Positions 13,574-24,048 of a DNA stretch of 64,000 bases are shown one piece after another. Within the stretch, counting starts at the first letter, position 1, and each line of letters begins with the position of its first letter. The DNA lies in NCBI GenBank assembly GCA_020465985.1, contig JAANYP010006402.1, forward strand, positions 1-64,000. The letters run 5' to 3'. The position numbers and the translations under genes are program-made. The notes beneath the pieces were generated by a model that saw only the letters and a list, made by a program, of their open reading frames with translations, had not been told where the DNA came from and searched no databases. The stretch comes from Centrapalus pauciflorus (lineage: Eukaryota; Streptophyta; Magnoliopsida; Asterales; Asteraceae).

Positions 13574-14007
13574 CTATGGAAAACATAGCAAGAACACATC
13601 TTCAATTAACAAATTGTTTTAGATGAGTGTTTAGTTCAGACAATTTTGTTCACTTAACTCCCCATAGAATTGTAGTTGATGCGATTCAAATGTTTGAGGG
13701 CTACTAAAACACAATCGTAAATTAATACGTACGAATGATAGCACAATGTTACACCAAAAAACAGGAGAAAAACCCTTTTAAGGGGACTATGTTATTGTCA
13801 ACAACATTAAATTGTTCCATGCACATCTTGAATATGCAGTGTACTAGAAAAACATATAAGACATCAAAAATAAACTCCAACATACGTATATGAATGTATA
13901 AGAAAATTAAATTGCAAGTCTGTAAATTATATGAAATGAAATGACAGTTACCTAAGTCAGATAAATCCATGTTTTTATATACTTTATGTAATGTAATTAA
14001 ATTATAT

Positions 14008-14573
14008 TGTCGGTACACCTGGTGTGACAATAGCAGTCTAGAGCTATAGATAGTCATATGTAATAGATAGGGCTTTATTAATACAAGTCATTTTTGTTTG
14101 TTCATGATTGTGTATGGTGATTACATTTGCATGTTAAGTTCATGATTGTGAAGATCAGTTCTTAAGGTAATGAACTTGTGAGAATAAGTTCTTAAGGCAT
14201 AGGCCACGAACATAAGTCACAACTTCGTACGAACTTAGTTGACCTAAGTTCGTATCTGTATGGGCTTGAACTTGTAAGTTCGTGGGCTTGGGCCTTGCAC
14301 AACTTAAGAGTTATATTATGAACTTAGTTGTGTGATTTCAGAGACTTTTGGAGAATCAAAAAAGAAGAGGTTGTCAGAGCGTTTAGACGATCTAGAGAGT
14401 GTTTTCAGAAAGTCTAGGAGCGATACATCATGTAGGGTCGGTATCATATCGGCTGGCATTGTGTTAGGCTCCGTGTTTCGTGCGTGATCGACCCGTTAAG
14501 CGTCTAACGAGGATTGCGCACTCGTTGGACGACGTGTCGCCTTGATTCGATCTGTAGACGTGGTGACCTAACA
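14008..14573 (+). repeat. Element B 5' LTR
   Basis: 566 bp, TGTCGGTACACC...GGTGACCTAACA. The 3' partner at 48069-48640 starts TGTTGGTACACC and ends GTGACCTTACA. It has GAACTTG-type repeats through its second half. Confidence 0.92.
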
Positions 14574-14575
14574 AG

Positions 14576-14589
14576 TGGTATAAGAGCCA
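14576..14589 (+). promoter_or_regulatory. Primer-binding site of element B (one mismatch)
   Basis: TGGTATAAGAGCCA two bases after the LTR. It differs from the tRNA-Met site in element C (18262-18275) by a C-to-A change. Confidence 0.85.
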
Positions 14590-14799
14590 TTCTTGATTGT
14601 TCTTCGTGTTCGTCACATTTCGTTGAACATTCATAGGGTTTCTTGCCGTTATTATGGATAAATCACATTTTTTTCGAAGCTTTTCAGTGTTTTCGAGCAG
14701 TTTTCTTGGCAAATATTCATCTTAGTTCAATTTTTTAGTAGAAATCATTGTTTTTAACCTTCAAAACATTGATTTGATCTAAAATATTGAAAAAGTCAA

Positions 14800-15110
14800 A
14801 TTTTTGGCCGTTTCACGAACTTGCGACGCTCGAAGTTAGGGGTGTTTATAGGGTTCCTCGAACTTGTCAGACGCTCCTCCACGAACTTCTCAGAGATTCA
14901 GACTTGTCTGAGATTCGAACTTGTCTGATTAGGGCTCCTTCGAACTTGTCAGAAATTCGAACTTGTCTGATTAGGGTTTCACGAACTTGACTAACTTCGA
15001 ATTTATCCTTCTCGAACTTGCCATCCTCGAACTTGACACTTTCAATCTAGGGTTTCACGAACTTGAGGTTTCTCAAACTTAGTGATCTCGAACTTAACTT
15101 TAAACAAATT
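14800..15110 (+). repeat. GAACTTG array in the gag leader of element B
   Basis: About nine exact GAACTTG words plus variants (cgaatttatc, ctcaaacttag, tcgaacttaac), mostly preceded by TTC, CTC or CAC and spaced 12-30 bp apart. The array stops 100 bp before the gag ATG at 15211. Confidence 0.85.
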
Positions 15111-15210
15111 TAATTTGGTAAAACGAATTTAATTAAGTCCGTACAAACTTGATTTCAAATTTATTTTAAAATTAAATAATTTAAGTTCAAGAACAAAAAG
15201 TTTTACGAGA

Positions 15211-16476
15211 ATGTCAAGTTTGCATAAGTTCTTGGGAATGGATCACGAAGTGAGCAAATCAAATTCACCACCCTAGCTGATGAAGATAGAGGACTATTAC
15301 TGGTGGAAAGATGGGTTTGCGGACTTCGCTAGATTTAATGATATGCGTATGTGGATATGCATTGATGAAGGTTATGTTCCCCCAACACAAGAGCTCGAGG
15401 GCAGATTGAAGGTTCTGTCCTATCAACATATGAAAGAAGAGGACAAGAAGATTTATAAAGCTGAGAATCGAGCTTTATCGTTAATTAGAATGGCATTACC
15501 TTTGGAAATTCTGCACACGTTCAGAAATCGAAGAACTTCTAACGAGCTCTGGGAAGCTCTAGAGAAGCGGTGTGAGGGAAATCCAAGGATTAGAATGGGG
15601 AGAACGGAATTATTGAAACAGCAATTTGCAATCTTCAAGGGGCTGAAGAATGAAAGCTTGGATGAAATAATTACAAGGTTCTATCACCTTCTGACAGAAC
15701 TTGATAACCACAGTGTTGAGTATCAAGAATCTTATAAGATTGAAAAACTTCTAGATGCGTTACCAGCAAAGTGGGAGATGTACACTGCGTTGATAAAGCA
15801 TGATGAAGATAAACTGGCCGCTCTTACCCTTGAGGAAGTTATCGGAACTCTGAGGCCCTACAACTTAATGATTCAGAAGAAGGAGATGGAGTACGATCAG
15901 ATACAAGATCCTGAGATGTACTTTGGAAACTCAAAACCATCAACTTCTAGTGCTTCGAAGTCGGGTGCTACAGCGTTCTTTTCTAGAGAAGAGGTAGGTA
16001 TACCAGTAGAAGCTGAAGAATCTAGTGGTAGGGCAATTTAGGAGTTTTCAAAATCGGAAGATCAACCACAAAATTCAGGATCAACTTCTCAAGGTCACAC
16101 TAAAATGCCTATGAGTGCTAAGTCAGCTGAGGAGCAACTAAAGCTTCTAACTTCGTTTGTAGCAGCATATGGCAACTGCATTCAAAGAAAAATCAACGAT
16201 CCAGCTCTATGGGAGGAGGATTATGACCAGGAAGATCCAAACGATTTAGAGCAGATGGACCTGCAGTGGCAACTGGCCATGGTCACACAAAGGGTTAATA
16301 GGTTTATGAAACGAACTAGGAGGAACCTTCGTGTGAGTAATAATGTTGGGTTTGATAAGCTTAAGGTGAAGTGTTACAACTGTCAGGGGTTGGGACATTT
16401 TTCTAGAGAATGTCAAAGGCCGATGGTTGAAAACTATCAGAATCCGGGACGACAGAATTCAAGCAGTTCAGGGAAT
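15211..16476 (+). pseudogene. Element B gag, N-terminal part to the first zinc knuckle
   Basis: Starts at ATG 15211 (MSSLHKFLGMDHEV), with a stop at 15274 before LMKIEDYYWWKDGFADF. The gag core reads ALEKRCEGNPRIRMGRTELLKQQ, ITRFYHLLTELDNH and LLDALPAKWEMYTALIKHDE, and is collinear with element C gag. Another stop follows RAI at 16039. The RNA-binding CCHC knuckle CYNCQGLGHFSREC lies at about 16375-16420. It is interrupted at 16476 by a MITE inserted in the duplicated octamer cagggaat. The protein would form the capsid of cytoplasmic particles. Confidence 0.88.
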
Positions 16477-17061
16477 TAGGGGTGAGCAAAAGGCGGTTTG
16501 GATCGGTTTTGCTTAAAAACCAAAATCCAAACCAAAACTTTCGGTTTTTGGATTTTAGAAACCAAACCATTTGGTATTTTTTGGTTTCGGATTTTCGGTT
16601 TGGACTTTGGTTTTTCGGTTTGGATTTCGGTTTTTTAATTTAATCTTTTATATTTCTTAATTTTTTTATTCATTCATAAAACCTATTGTATATTAGTAAG
16701 TTTGACAATAATAAATTTACTAATTGCTTAAATTTAATAAAATAATAAAATCTAGGCTTAAAAAAACAACACAAAACATATGAAATAGTTATTAAAAGAA
16801 AAAAATATAATAAAAGACAATAATCAAAAGAATGAATCACTAAAAAATTTCTCAATAAAGTAACAAAATATTCAAATTAACAAAGTTTTAATATTTATAT
16901 AACTTTTGGTTCGGTTCGGTTTGGAGTTTTTTGGTTTTTGTGTATGACGAAACCGAAACCGAACCAAAATTTTCGGTTTTAGAAAATCCATCGTCCAAAC
17001 CAAACGGTTTGGATTTTCGGTTTTGGTTTGGATATTGGTTTTTTTTTTTTGCACACCCCTA
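16477..17061. mobile_element. hAT-like MITE in element B gag
   Basis: 585 bp with terminal inverted repeats TAGGGGTGAGCAAAA and (reverse) TAGGGGTGTGCAAAA, flanked by an 8 bp duplication with one mismatch (cagggaat 16469-16476, tagggaat 17062-17069). Subterminal regions are full of complementary TTTCGGTTT/AAACCGAAA tracts that could fold into a long hairpin. There is no coding capacity. The 8 bp TSD and TAGGGGTGTGCA end are hAT hallmarks. Confidence 0.9.
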
Positions 17062-17069
17062 TAGGGAAT

Positions 17070-17606
17070 CAAACTTCAATAGTTGGGTTACTCACGAATG
17101 TATCTTCTAACAAGCAGTTTGATGGTACTTATGACTTGAATTCGCATCCGGAATCAAATGCTAGAGCTTTCGTGGCTGAGGTGACTGAGACTGATAGCAG
17201 AGCTGAAAAGGAAAAGAAGGAGGACACCCAGCAGTCCGATACAAATCCTTTGGTATTGGAAAAATCTGAGGAGCAAGACGACTCTGGAGTTTGCAGCTCA
17301 GATGGCCAACGTGGAATATGATTGGAAAAAGGTATCTCTAAACTTTTCTACGTTTCATGATTTATGTGTTTTATGTACGACGTTAAATGATAAATTGAAC
17401 CTAGTGCTAGAATCACATTCACCCATGACAGCTCAAATCCAATCTTTAAAATCTGAGAATGCTAGTCTGTTAGATATTAAGGAAGATCTTAGGGTTAGAA
17501 TGAAAGCTGATGCTCAAGATGTAGTAGCTCTGAAAGACAAAATGAGCAAGCAATGTGTCAGGAATGAGCTAATTTATGAGCATATAGAGTCATTGACATT
17601 GACCAA
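17070..17606 (+). pseudogene. Element B gag, middle coiled-coil part
   Basis: Resumes after the MITE with NQTSIVGLLTNVSSNKQFDGTYDL, then an acidic linker and a coiled-coil region (LNLVLESHSPMTAQIQSLKS, ASLLDIKEDLRVRMKADA, VVALKDKMSKQC). A frame change occurs near 17290. It ends at ...ESLTLT where element C is inserted (TSD accaa) and resumes at 38735 with KEISLKDKELAEA. Confidence 0.88.
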
Positions 17607-18259
17607 TGTTAGTGCATTCTGTGTGATGATAGCAATCTAAGTATAGATGATATTTTGTAATAGTCAATTTGTTCGTAATTGCATATTAATACGTGTTTGT
17701 TATATGTTTGTTATATGTTTGATATTAATTGTATATATGTTTGAACTTGTTTGTAAATGATGTTTTACAATAAGTTCAAACATAAGCTAAAAGGTAAGTT
17801 CAAACATAAGTTAAAAGGTAAGTTCAAACATAAGTTTAAAGGTGAGTTCAAACATAAGTTCAAAGGTAAGTTCAAACATAAGTTCTAGAACAAGTTCAAA
17901 GACAAGTTCTAGAATAAGTTCAAAGGCCTGATTCGAACTTATGGTGGACAAGTTCGTGGGCTTGGGCCTTCTCGAACTTGTCCAAGGCAAGTTCGAATCT
18001 GAGGGTTATAATTAAGTGTTAATCAGTTTTGATTAACAACTTTTGCAGAATTAAGGCTTTAGAGGCGATTACGAACTTGCAGAGGTTTTAGGTGTGTTCT
18101 TGGAGAGAATCACGTGTCGGGACGTTCTATTTTGCGTCTACCATCGTGTGTGTCTCCGTGTTCCGTGTGCGTGATCATTCCGTCAAACCGCTAACGAGAA
18201 TTCCGCACTCGTCGGACGGCGTCGCGTCAAGATAGGATACGTAGGTAGGTGACCTTACA
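17607..18259 (+). repeat. Element C 5' LTR with internal minisatellite
   Basis: 653 bp, TGTTAGTGCATTC...GTGACCTTACA. Positions 17770-17880 contain about five units of a 21-22 bp repeat (aaaggtaagttcaaacataa), more than in the 3' LTR. Confidence 0.92.
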
Positions 18260-18261
18260 AG

Positions 18262-18275
18262 TGGTATCAGAGCCA
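18262..18275 (+). promoter_or_regulatory. Primer-binding site of element C
   Basis: TGGTATCAGAGCCA, perfect tRNA-Met site two bases after the LTR. Confidence 0.92.
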
Positions 18276-18479
18276 TAAGGGTGTTCATCGTGTTCGTCGT
18301 GTTCATAATCAACATTCTTGTTTTCTTGGCGTTTTGGACGAGAAAATCACTTTGTTAATCAGTTTTTCGAGTTATACAAGCAAGGTAACGGAGAAAAGTT
18401 CACATTGGTTCACTTTTTCAGTCGAAATCAGTGTTTTTGATCTTAAAAATATTGGTTTAATCTGAAAACTTGAAAAAGT

Positions 18480-18800
18480 CGAACTTTTGGCCGTTTCTCG
18501 AACTTGCGGCGCTCGAACATAGGGGGTATTAGGGTTTATTCGAATTTGTCAGAAAATTCGAACTTGCCAGAAAATACGCTCCTCACGAACTTGATTTAGG
18601 GTTTCATTCGAATTTGGCTGTGATTCAAATTTGCTAGCACTCGAATTTGTCATACTTCGAACTTGTCAGAAACCTCGAACTTGTCAGACCTTCGAATTTG
18701 ATTATTTTGAACTTAATCAATTTCGAATTTAATTTCAAACAAATTTAATCTTAAACTAGTTCGAACTTACCTAATTTCGAAAGGGTTAATTTTAAATTAA
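18480..18800 (+). repeat. GAACTTG array in the gag leader of element C
   Basis: Repeated TCGAACTTG/TCGAATTTG words (for example 18496-18506, 18566-18575, 18658-18700) in the same position as in B, ending about 40 bp before the gag ATG at 18836. Confidence 0.85.
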
Positions 18801-18835
18801 GTTACCTAAGTTCGAATACAAAAAGTTTAGAAAGG

Positions 18836-21681
18836 ATGACTAGTTTGCAAAAGTTTATCGAAATAGACCACGAGGTTGGCAAGGCAAATTTTCCGCCAAA
18901 ACTAATGAGGTTAGAAGACTACTACTGGTGGAATGATAGGTTTGCTGACTTTGCGCGTCTCAATGACATGCGAATGTGGATCTGTATTGATGAGGGATAC
19001 ATTCCACCTACTCAGGAATTTGAGGGCCGTCAGAGAGTCTTGACATATCAGAAGATGAAGGACGATGACAAGAAACTGTATGAGGCCGAGAACAGAGCTT
19101 TTTCAGTTATTCGCATGGCACTACCTCAGGAGATTCTGCACACTTTACGGAATCATCGTACTTCTAAAGAGCTATGCGATGCTCTAGAGAAGAGGTGTGA
19201 GGGAAACTCGAGGGTTCGTAAAGGTAGGACAGAGATGCTAAAACAGTAGTTCGCAATTTTCAAAGCATTGAAAACCGGAAAGCTGGATGAGACGATTACA
19301 AGGTTCTACCATTTACTGACAGAGTTGGATAATCACGATGTCAAGTATCGTGAAATTGAGAAGATAGAGAAACTTCTTGATTCTTTAGCGGCGAAGTGGG
19401 AAATGTACACAACGCTTATCAAGCATGATGAAGAAAAATTCGAAACACTTACACTCGAAGGAGTTATTGGTACACTGAGGGCTTACAACTTTCAGATACT
19501 TAAGAAGGATAGGGAATATGATCATGTCCAATATCCAGAGATGTATTTTGGAAAGTCAAAACCTTCTATCGCAAGTGAACTGAAAACAGCTACAGCTTTC
19601 TTCACGAGTGAAACATCTATTCCAGTGGACATAGAAGAAACAAGCAGTCGGGCATTCTTAGGGTATTCTAAACCGGAAGATAAATTGACTCACTCAACAT
19701 CTACTTCTCAACAGTACACAAAGATGCCTATGAGTGCACAATCAGCCGAAACTCATCTGAATCTTTTGGCTTCGTTTGTTGCAGCATTGTGTAAAAGGTA
19801 AAATTAACGATCCCGCATTATGGGAAGAGGACTATGATCAGGTGGATCCTGATGATTTGGAGGAAATGGACCTTCAATGGCAACTGGCCATGGTGACTCG
19901 GTGAGTCAAAAGGTTCATGATGCGAACAGGCAGAAATCTGAATGTGGGAAATAGTAAGATTGGGTTCGACAAATCGAAGGTCAAGTGTTATAACTGCCAA
20001 GGATTAGGTCATTTTGCACGAGAATGTCAACGACCCAAAGTTGAAAACTATCAGAATCAGTCTCAGGGAAGATATCAGTCTGGTAGTTCAGGTAATCAAG
20101 CGAACATCGCGGGTCTGTTAACAAACGTATCATCGGACAGACAGCTTGATGGGACGTATGATTGGAGTTCACATCCTGAGTCGAACGCTAGAGCCTTCAT
20201 GGCTGAAGTGACAGAGACTGGCGATGTCAGAGCAGAGGAAGTCACAGAGGACAATGAACAAAGTGATACAAGTCCCGTGTTGGTGGAAAAGTCAGACAAT
20301 CAGACCATTCTAGAGGTTGCCGCACAAATGGCTAACGTGGAAACGGATCACAAAAAGGTAATTCTGAACTTTTCTACATTTCGTGATTTATGTGTTTTAT
20401 GTTCTACTTCCAATGATAGATTGAATTTAGTTCTAGAAACACATAACAATCTAACTTTTCAGATAGAATTCTTAAAATCAGATAATGCTAGTCTCCTAGA
20501 TATTAAAGAAGATCTTAGGATTAAGCTAAAAGCAGATGCTCAAGATGTTATAGTTCTAAAAGACAGATTAAGTGAACAATGTGTCTGAATAGAACTTATG
20601 TATGAGCATGTTGAGGCTTTAACTAAAGAACTTACAATTAAGGAGGTCGAGCTAGCTGAATCAAAAGTCAAAGTTGCAGAGGTAAATAGTAAGTTGGAAA
20701 AGTTTAGGAACTCTTCACTAAATCTAGGTAAAATCTTAGATGCTCAACGTCAGTCTAAGAAACCAGTAGGTTTAGGTTATAAAGAGAGTCCTCCACCTTT
20801 CAATGATAATTATGTGCCTCAGCCTCAGGATAAAACTGACAAACCAGTTGAGTCAGAGGTAGCAGCTGAAACTTTATCTGAATCTGATAAGGATAAATCA
20901 ACTAAGGTGACTAATAATAACACTACGATTAAGAAAGTCAAGTTTGTGCAGTCTTCTAGTGACAAAATTCTAGGAGAAGCTAAACCTGAAGTTAATAATC
21001 AGTAAGAGGAAGTAGTCACGGTAGTTGAGAAGAAAGAAACTAACACTAGTGAGACACCAAAGTCAAAGGGCACTCATAAGAAGTCGATTGATAAGATGTC
21101 TTGTTTTAGATGTCATGAAAGAGGACATGTTGCGTCTAGCTATCCATATAATAAAGGTAGAGTCTACACCTATTGTTGGAAAGCCTGAACAATATAAACC
21201 CTCACCAAGTGTAGCTAGCACAAGTGGTTCTCAAAACACTGAGAAAATTGTGAATGCCACACCAAAGACTGCTGTTAGACAAGTACCTGTGTCGGTTAGA
21301 CCAAATGAAATGATTAGGACTAATTCACCGAATAGAGTCCCTAATCAATCTAGGTCAGCGCCTCAACAAGTTTATAGGAGTACAACACCTAGACGAGCTT
21401 ACACTCCAGCTAGGTCTCACACTCCTCAAAGACATCAAACACTAGGTAGAGCCTAGGGATATCAATCTAAAATGCCATATAATAGAAACTACTCAAGGGC
21501 TCAACAGCAAATGCCTACCCAAAGGCCAAGAGTGATATTAAATCACTCAGCTCCACAACCGGTTCTCAATCAAACATCCAAGTCACCTGAAAGGACAGAT
21601 GGGTATTTGAAGGAGTTTAAGTATGTGGATGAGAATGGTATTACCAAGTCAGTCCTCGCTTGGGTTCCCCGTGATAACTAA
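18836..21681 (+). pseudogene. Element C gag with two distant zinc knuckles
   Basis: ATG at 18836 (MTSLQKFIEIDHEVGKANFP). Gag core to a nonsense TAG at 19247 (KQ-stop-FAIF), then on to 19801, a frameshift, and the first knuckle CYNCQGLGHFARECQRP (about 19985-20035). An acidic linker, a coiled coil (FRDLCVLCSTSNDRLNLVLE, LKADAQDVIVLKDRLSEQC) and a Lys/Thr-rich stretch follow. A second knuckle, CFRCHERGHVAS, at about 21100 has its last Cys changed to Tyr. A Pro/Ser/Arg-rich tail ends VLAWVPRDN at stop 21679-21681. About 950 codons in all with several stops or frameshifts; collinear with B gag. Confidence 0.88.
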
Positions 21682-21702
21682 CCTCTTTTCTTTCATGTGC
21701 AG
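21682..21702 (+). promoter_or_regulatory. Splice-acceptor-like tract between gag stop and pol (C)
   Basis: The gag stop is followed by a pyrimidine tract and TTTCATGTGCAG (AG at 21701-21702); pol opens right after. The same arrangement occurs in B at 39790-39810. Confidence 0.45.
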
Positions 21703-22781
21703 GAGATAACTACAGGTCTAAACAACAAGTGGTTCGTCGACAGTGGTTGCCCTAGGCACATGACTGGGGAAAGGAGTCTGCTCACAGACTTCAAGGGAGG
21801 GAACAGGGGATTCGTATCATTCGCTAGAAGCAAAGGAGGACATATCACTGGTACTGGAGTGGTCACTAATGGGACTATCAAACTTGATCAAGTTTACCAT
21901 GTTGATAAACTTGATCACAACCTCATTAGTGTATCACGTCTCTGTGATTTGAAGAACTCGGTGATTTTCACTAATACTGAGGCGTTAGTGCTAAAACCGG
22001 GATTTAAAGTACCTGAAGAGTGGATACTGATGAGTGCCCCAAGGAAGAATGATTTGTACAAGCTAGACATGAATAAATCGGATTCATCGATGGGACCAAT
22101 ATGTCTTCTATCCAAAGCTTCAGAGACGAAATCCATTCTATGGCACAGAAGCATGGCACACTTGCACCTGAGGAAAATGAATTACATCACTAAACATGCA
22201 CTGGTGCAAGGTGTCCCGATGAAGAGTTTTCAGTTCGATGACAAGTGTGTACCATGCAAGAAAGGCAAACAACACAAGAAGTCACACAAGTCAAAGACTC
22301 AGAACTCTATAGCTTCCACTTTCGATTTGTTGCATACGGACCTATTCGGACCTTTCAGCAAAAGGAGTATAGGTGGTAGTTGGTACTGTTTAGTTATCAC
22401 TGATGATTACTCACGTTTTTCATGGGTTTTCTTTTTAGGTACGAAGGACGAAACAGCTGGAAAGTTGATTGGGTTCTTAGACCAAGTCGAAAACTCATAC
22501 GGGCCGAGGGTAAAACGTATCAGGAGTGATAATGGAACGGAATTTAAAAACACAGTAATTGGAGTATATTGCCTATCTAAAGGCATAGTGCATCAATTTA
22601 GTGCACCATATGAGCCACAACAAAATGGGGTGGCAGAACGGAAAAACAGGACTTTGATTGAGGCAGCAAGGACCATGCTCTCGGATTCAAAGCTTCCTAC
22701 CATGTTTTGGGGGGAGGCAGTGAATACCGCATGTCACGTTTTAAATCGGGTCCTTACTGTCAAATCTCTGAATAAAACCTG
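21697..22781 (+). pseudogene. Element C protease and integrase (N-terminal and catalytic domains)
   Basis: Open for 360 codons. The protease active site is KWFVDSGCPRHMTG (about 21730). The integrase zinc domain is WHRSMAHLHLRKMN with CVPCKKGKQH. All three catalytic acids are present: HTDLFGP, RSDNGTEF and NGVAERKNRT. It breaks at 22781 inside the integrase C-terminal part (VLTVKSLNKT), where element E was inserted with TSD acctg; the frame resumes at 30596. This is the best preserved enzyme stretch in C. Confidence 0.92.
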
Positions 22782-23635
22782 TGTAACAACCTAGCCTTAA
22801 CTGAACCTTAATTTCTGTATTAAAAGAGAGGTAAAATACAAAAGTATAGGGGGTTAAATTGCAAATATACAACTAAGTTAAATATATAATCTTGAATAAT
22901 GGCTTTTAATTGCCATTTAACACACTTAAAGAGAAATCAAATTCTCTCCTTCTCTCTCTACAACATCCACGGCTTCTTCATCATTTCATCAAAGAGATCA
23001 ATAATTCTTGCAATTGATTGAAGATTTAATTCAAGAGAAGTTACCACAAGCATCTAACACAAGAAACTACAAAGAAATCAAGGTAATAACCCTTTAAAAT
23101 TCGAAATCTTATGAGAATTGGTTCGGTTTTAGTGAGAAACCGAAACTTAGGAATTATAACATGAAATTTTATGTTGCATGTTCAAAATTTCAGTATATAA
23201 TCAAGAATTTAAGTTAATAGAAGTAATAGAAACAAAAATTTCAGCTTGGATCATCCAAATTAATTAAAAATATGAGTTTTTGTAATACTTTGTGTTCATG
23301 AAGTTTTTATCAAGTTTTGGACGATTTTGAGAGATTTAGTGTGTTAATGATGGGGAAAATTATGTAAAAACAACCCAATAATGATAATATAACTTGTCTA
23401 TAAGTTGCATGTTGATAAAATGGGTTTTAGAGAAATTTTTGGTAAAATCCGTAAGTGTAAAAATAAGAACACCAAGAACAATTTCTTGAAAATTTCTAAG
23501 TGTTGGAGACCAAATTCGGATGACACTTCGGATCCCAATTCGGATGCTTAATTCGGATGAGAAAGTGGTCCGAACTCGGATGACCCGAGTTCGGATAGTT
23601 CAATTCGGTTGCCAACATTTCGAATGCTCATTTCG

Positions 23636-24034
23636 TGTGAATTCATTTTTCATGCAATTCAATCATATACAACACAATTCATATGAACAATTATCAATCA
23701 AACACAATCTATTGAATGATTAAGAGAGAAAATATTACATTGGAGGTTTCGGCTTTCTTGCAAAGCAATCCTTCTTTCTCTCTAAATCAGATCCATATGT
23801 GTGTGTGTAATCTTCGATTCTCCTAGCTGCATGCGTAGCATACATTTCTATTTATACACAATACACAAGTATTGTGTATTTACACACATAACCCCTAATC
23901 TATTGAGTATTTACAATTATATACAATATAATTGTTTCATCTCTATTATTTATTCCCAACATTCTCCCCCTTAGAGATGAACACAATTATTAAAAGTAAT
24001 ATTCATTTCAGCTCTACAAATATTGTCCCTAACA
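23636..24034 (-). repeat. Element F 3' LTR
   Basis: 399 bp. On the minus strand it starts TGTTAGGGACAA and ends TGAATTCACA. TATA box complement tatttata is at 23849-23856. It contains an internal second copy of the polypurine tract and a TGTTGGGAATA start (minus, from 23960). Confidence 0.93.
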
Positions 24035-24048
24035 ATCTCCCCCTTAGA
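24035..24048 (-). promoter_or_regulatory. Polypurine tract of element F
   Basis: Minus strand TCTAAGGGGGAGAT directly before the 3' LTR start; primes plus-strand DNA synthesis. Confidence 0.85.

Noticed and set aside
13749..14057. 102-codon minus-strand ORF left of B
   Set aside because: It crosses the B LTR boundary (14008), so it did not exist before insertion; A/T-rich, no domain.
14464..14712. 82-codon minus-strand ORF across the B 5' LTR end and PBS
   Set aside because: It overlaps LTR, PBS and leader of a plus-strand element and has no domain; shadow ORF.
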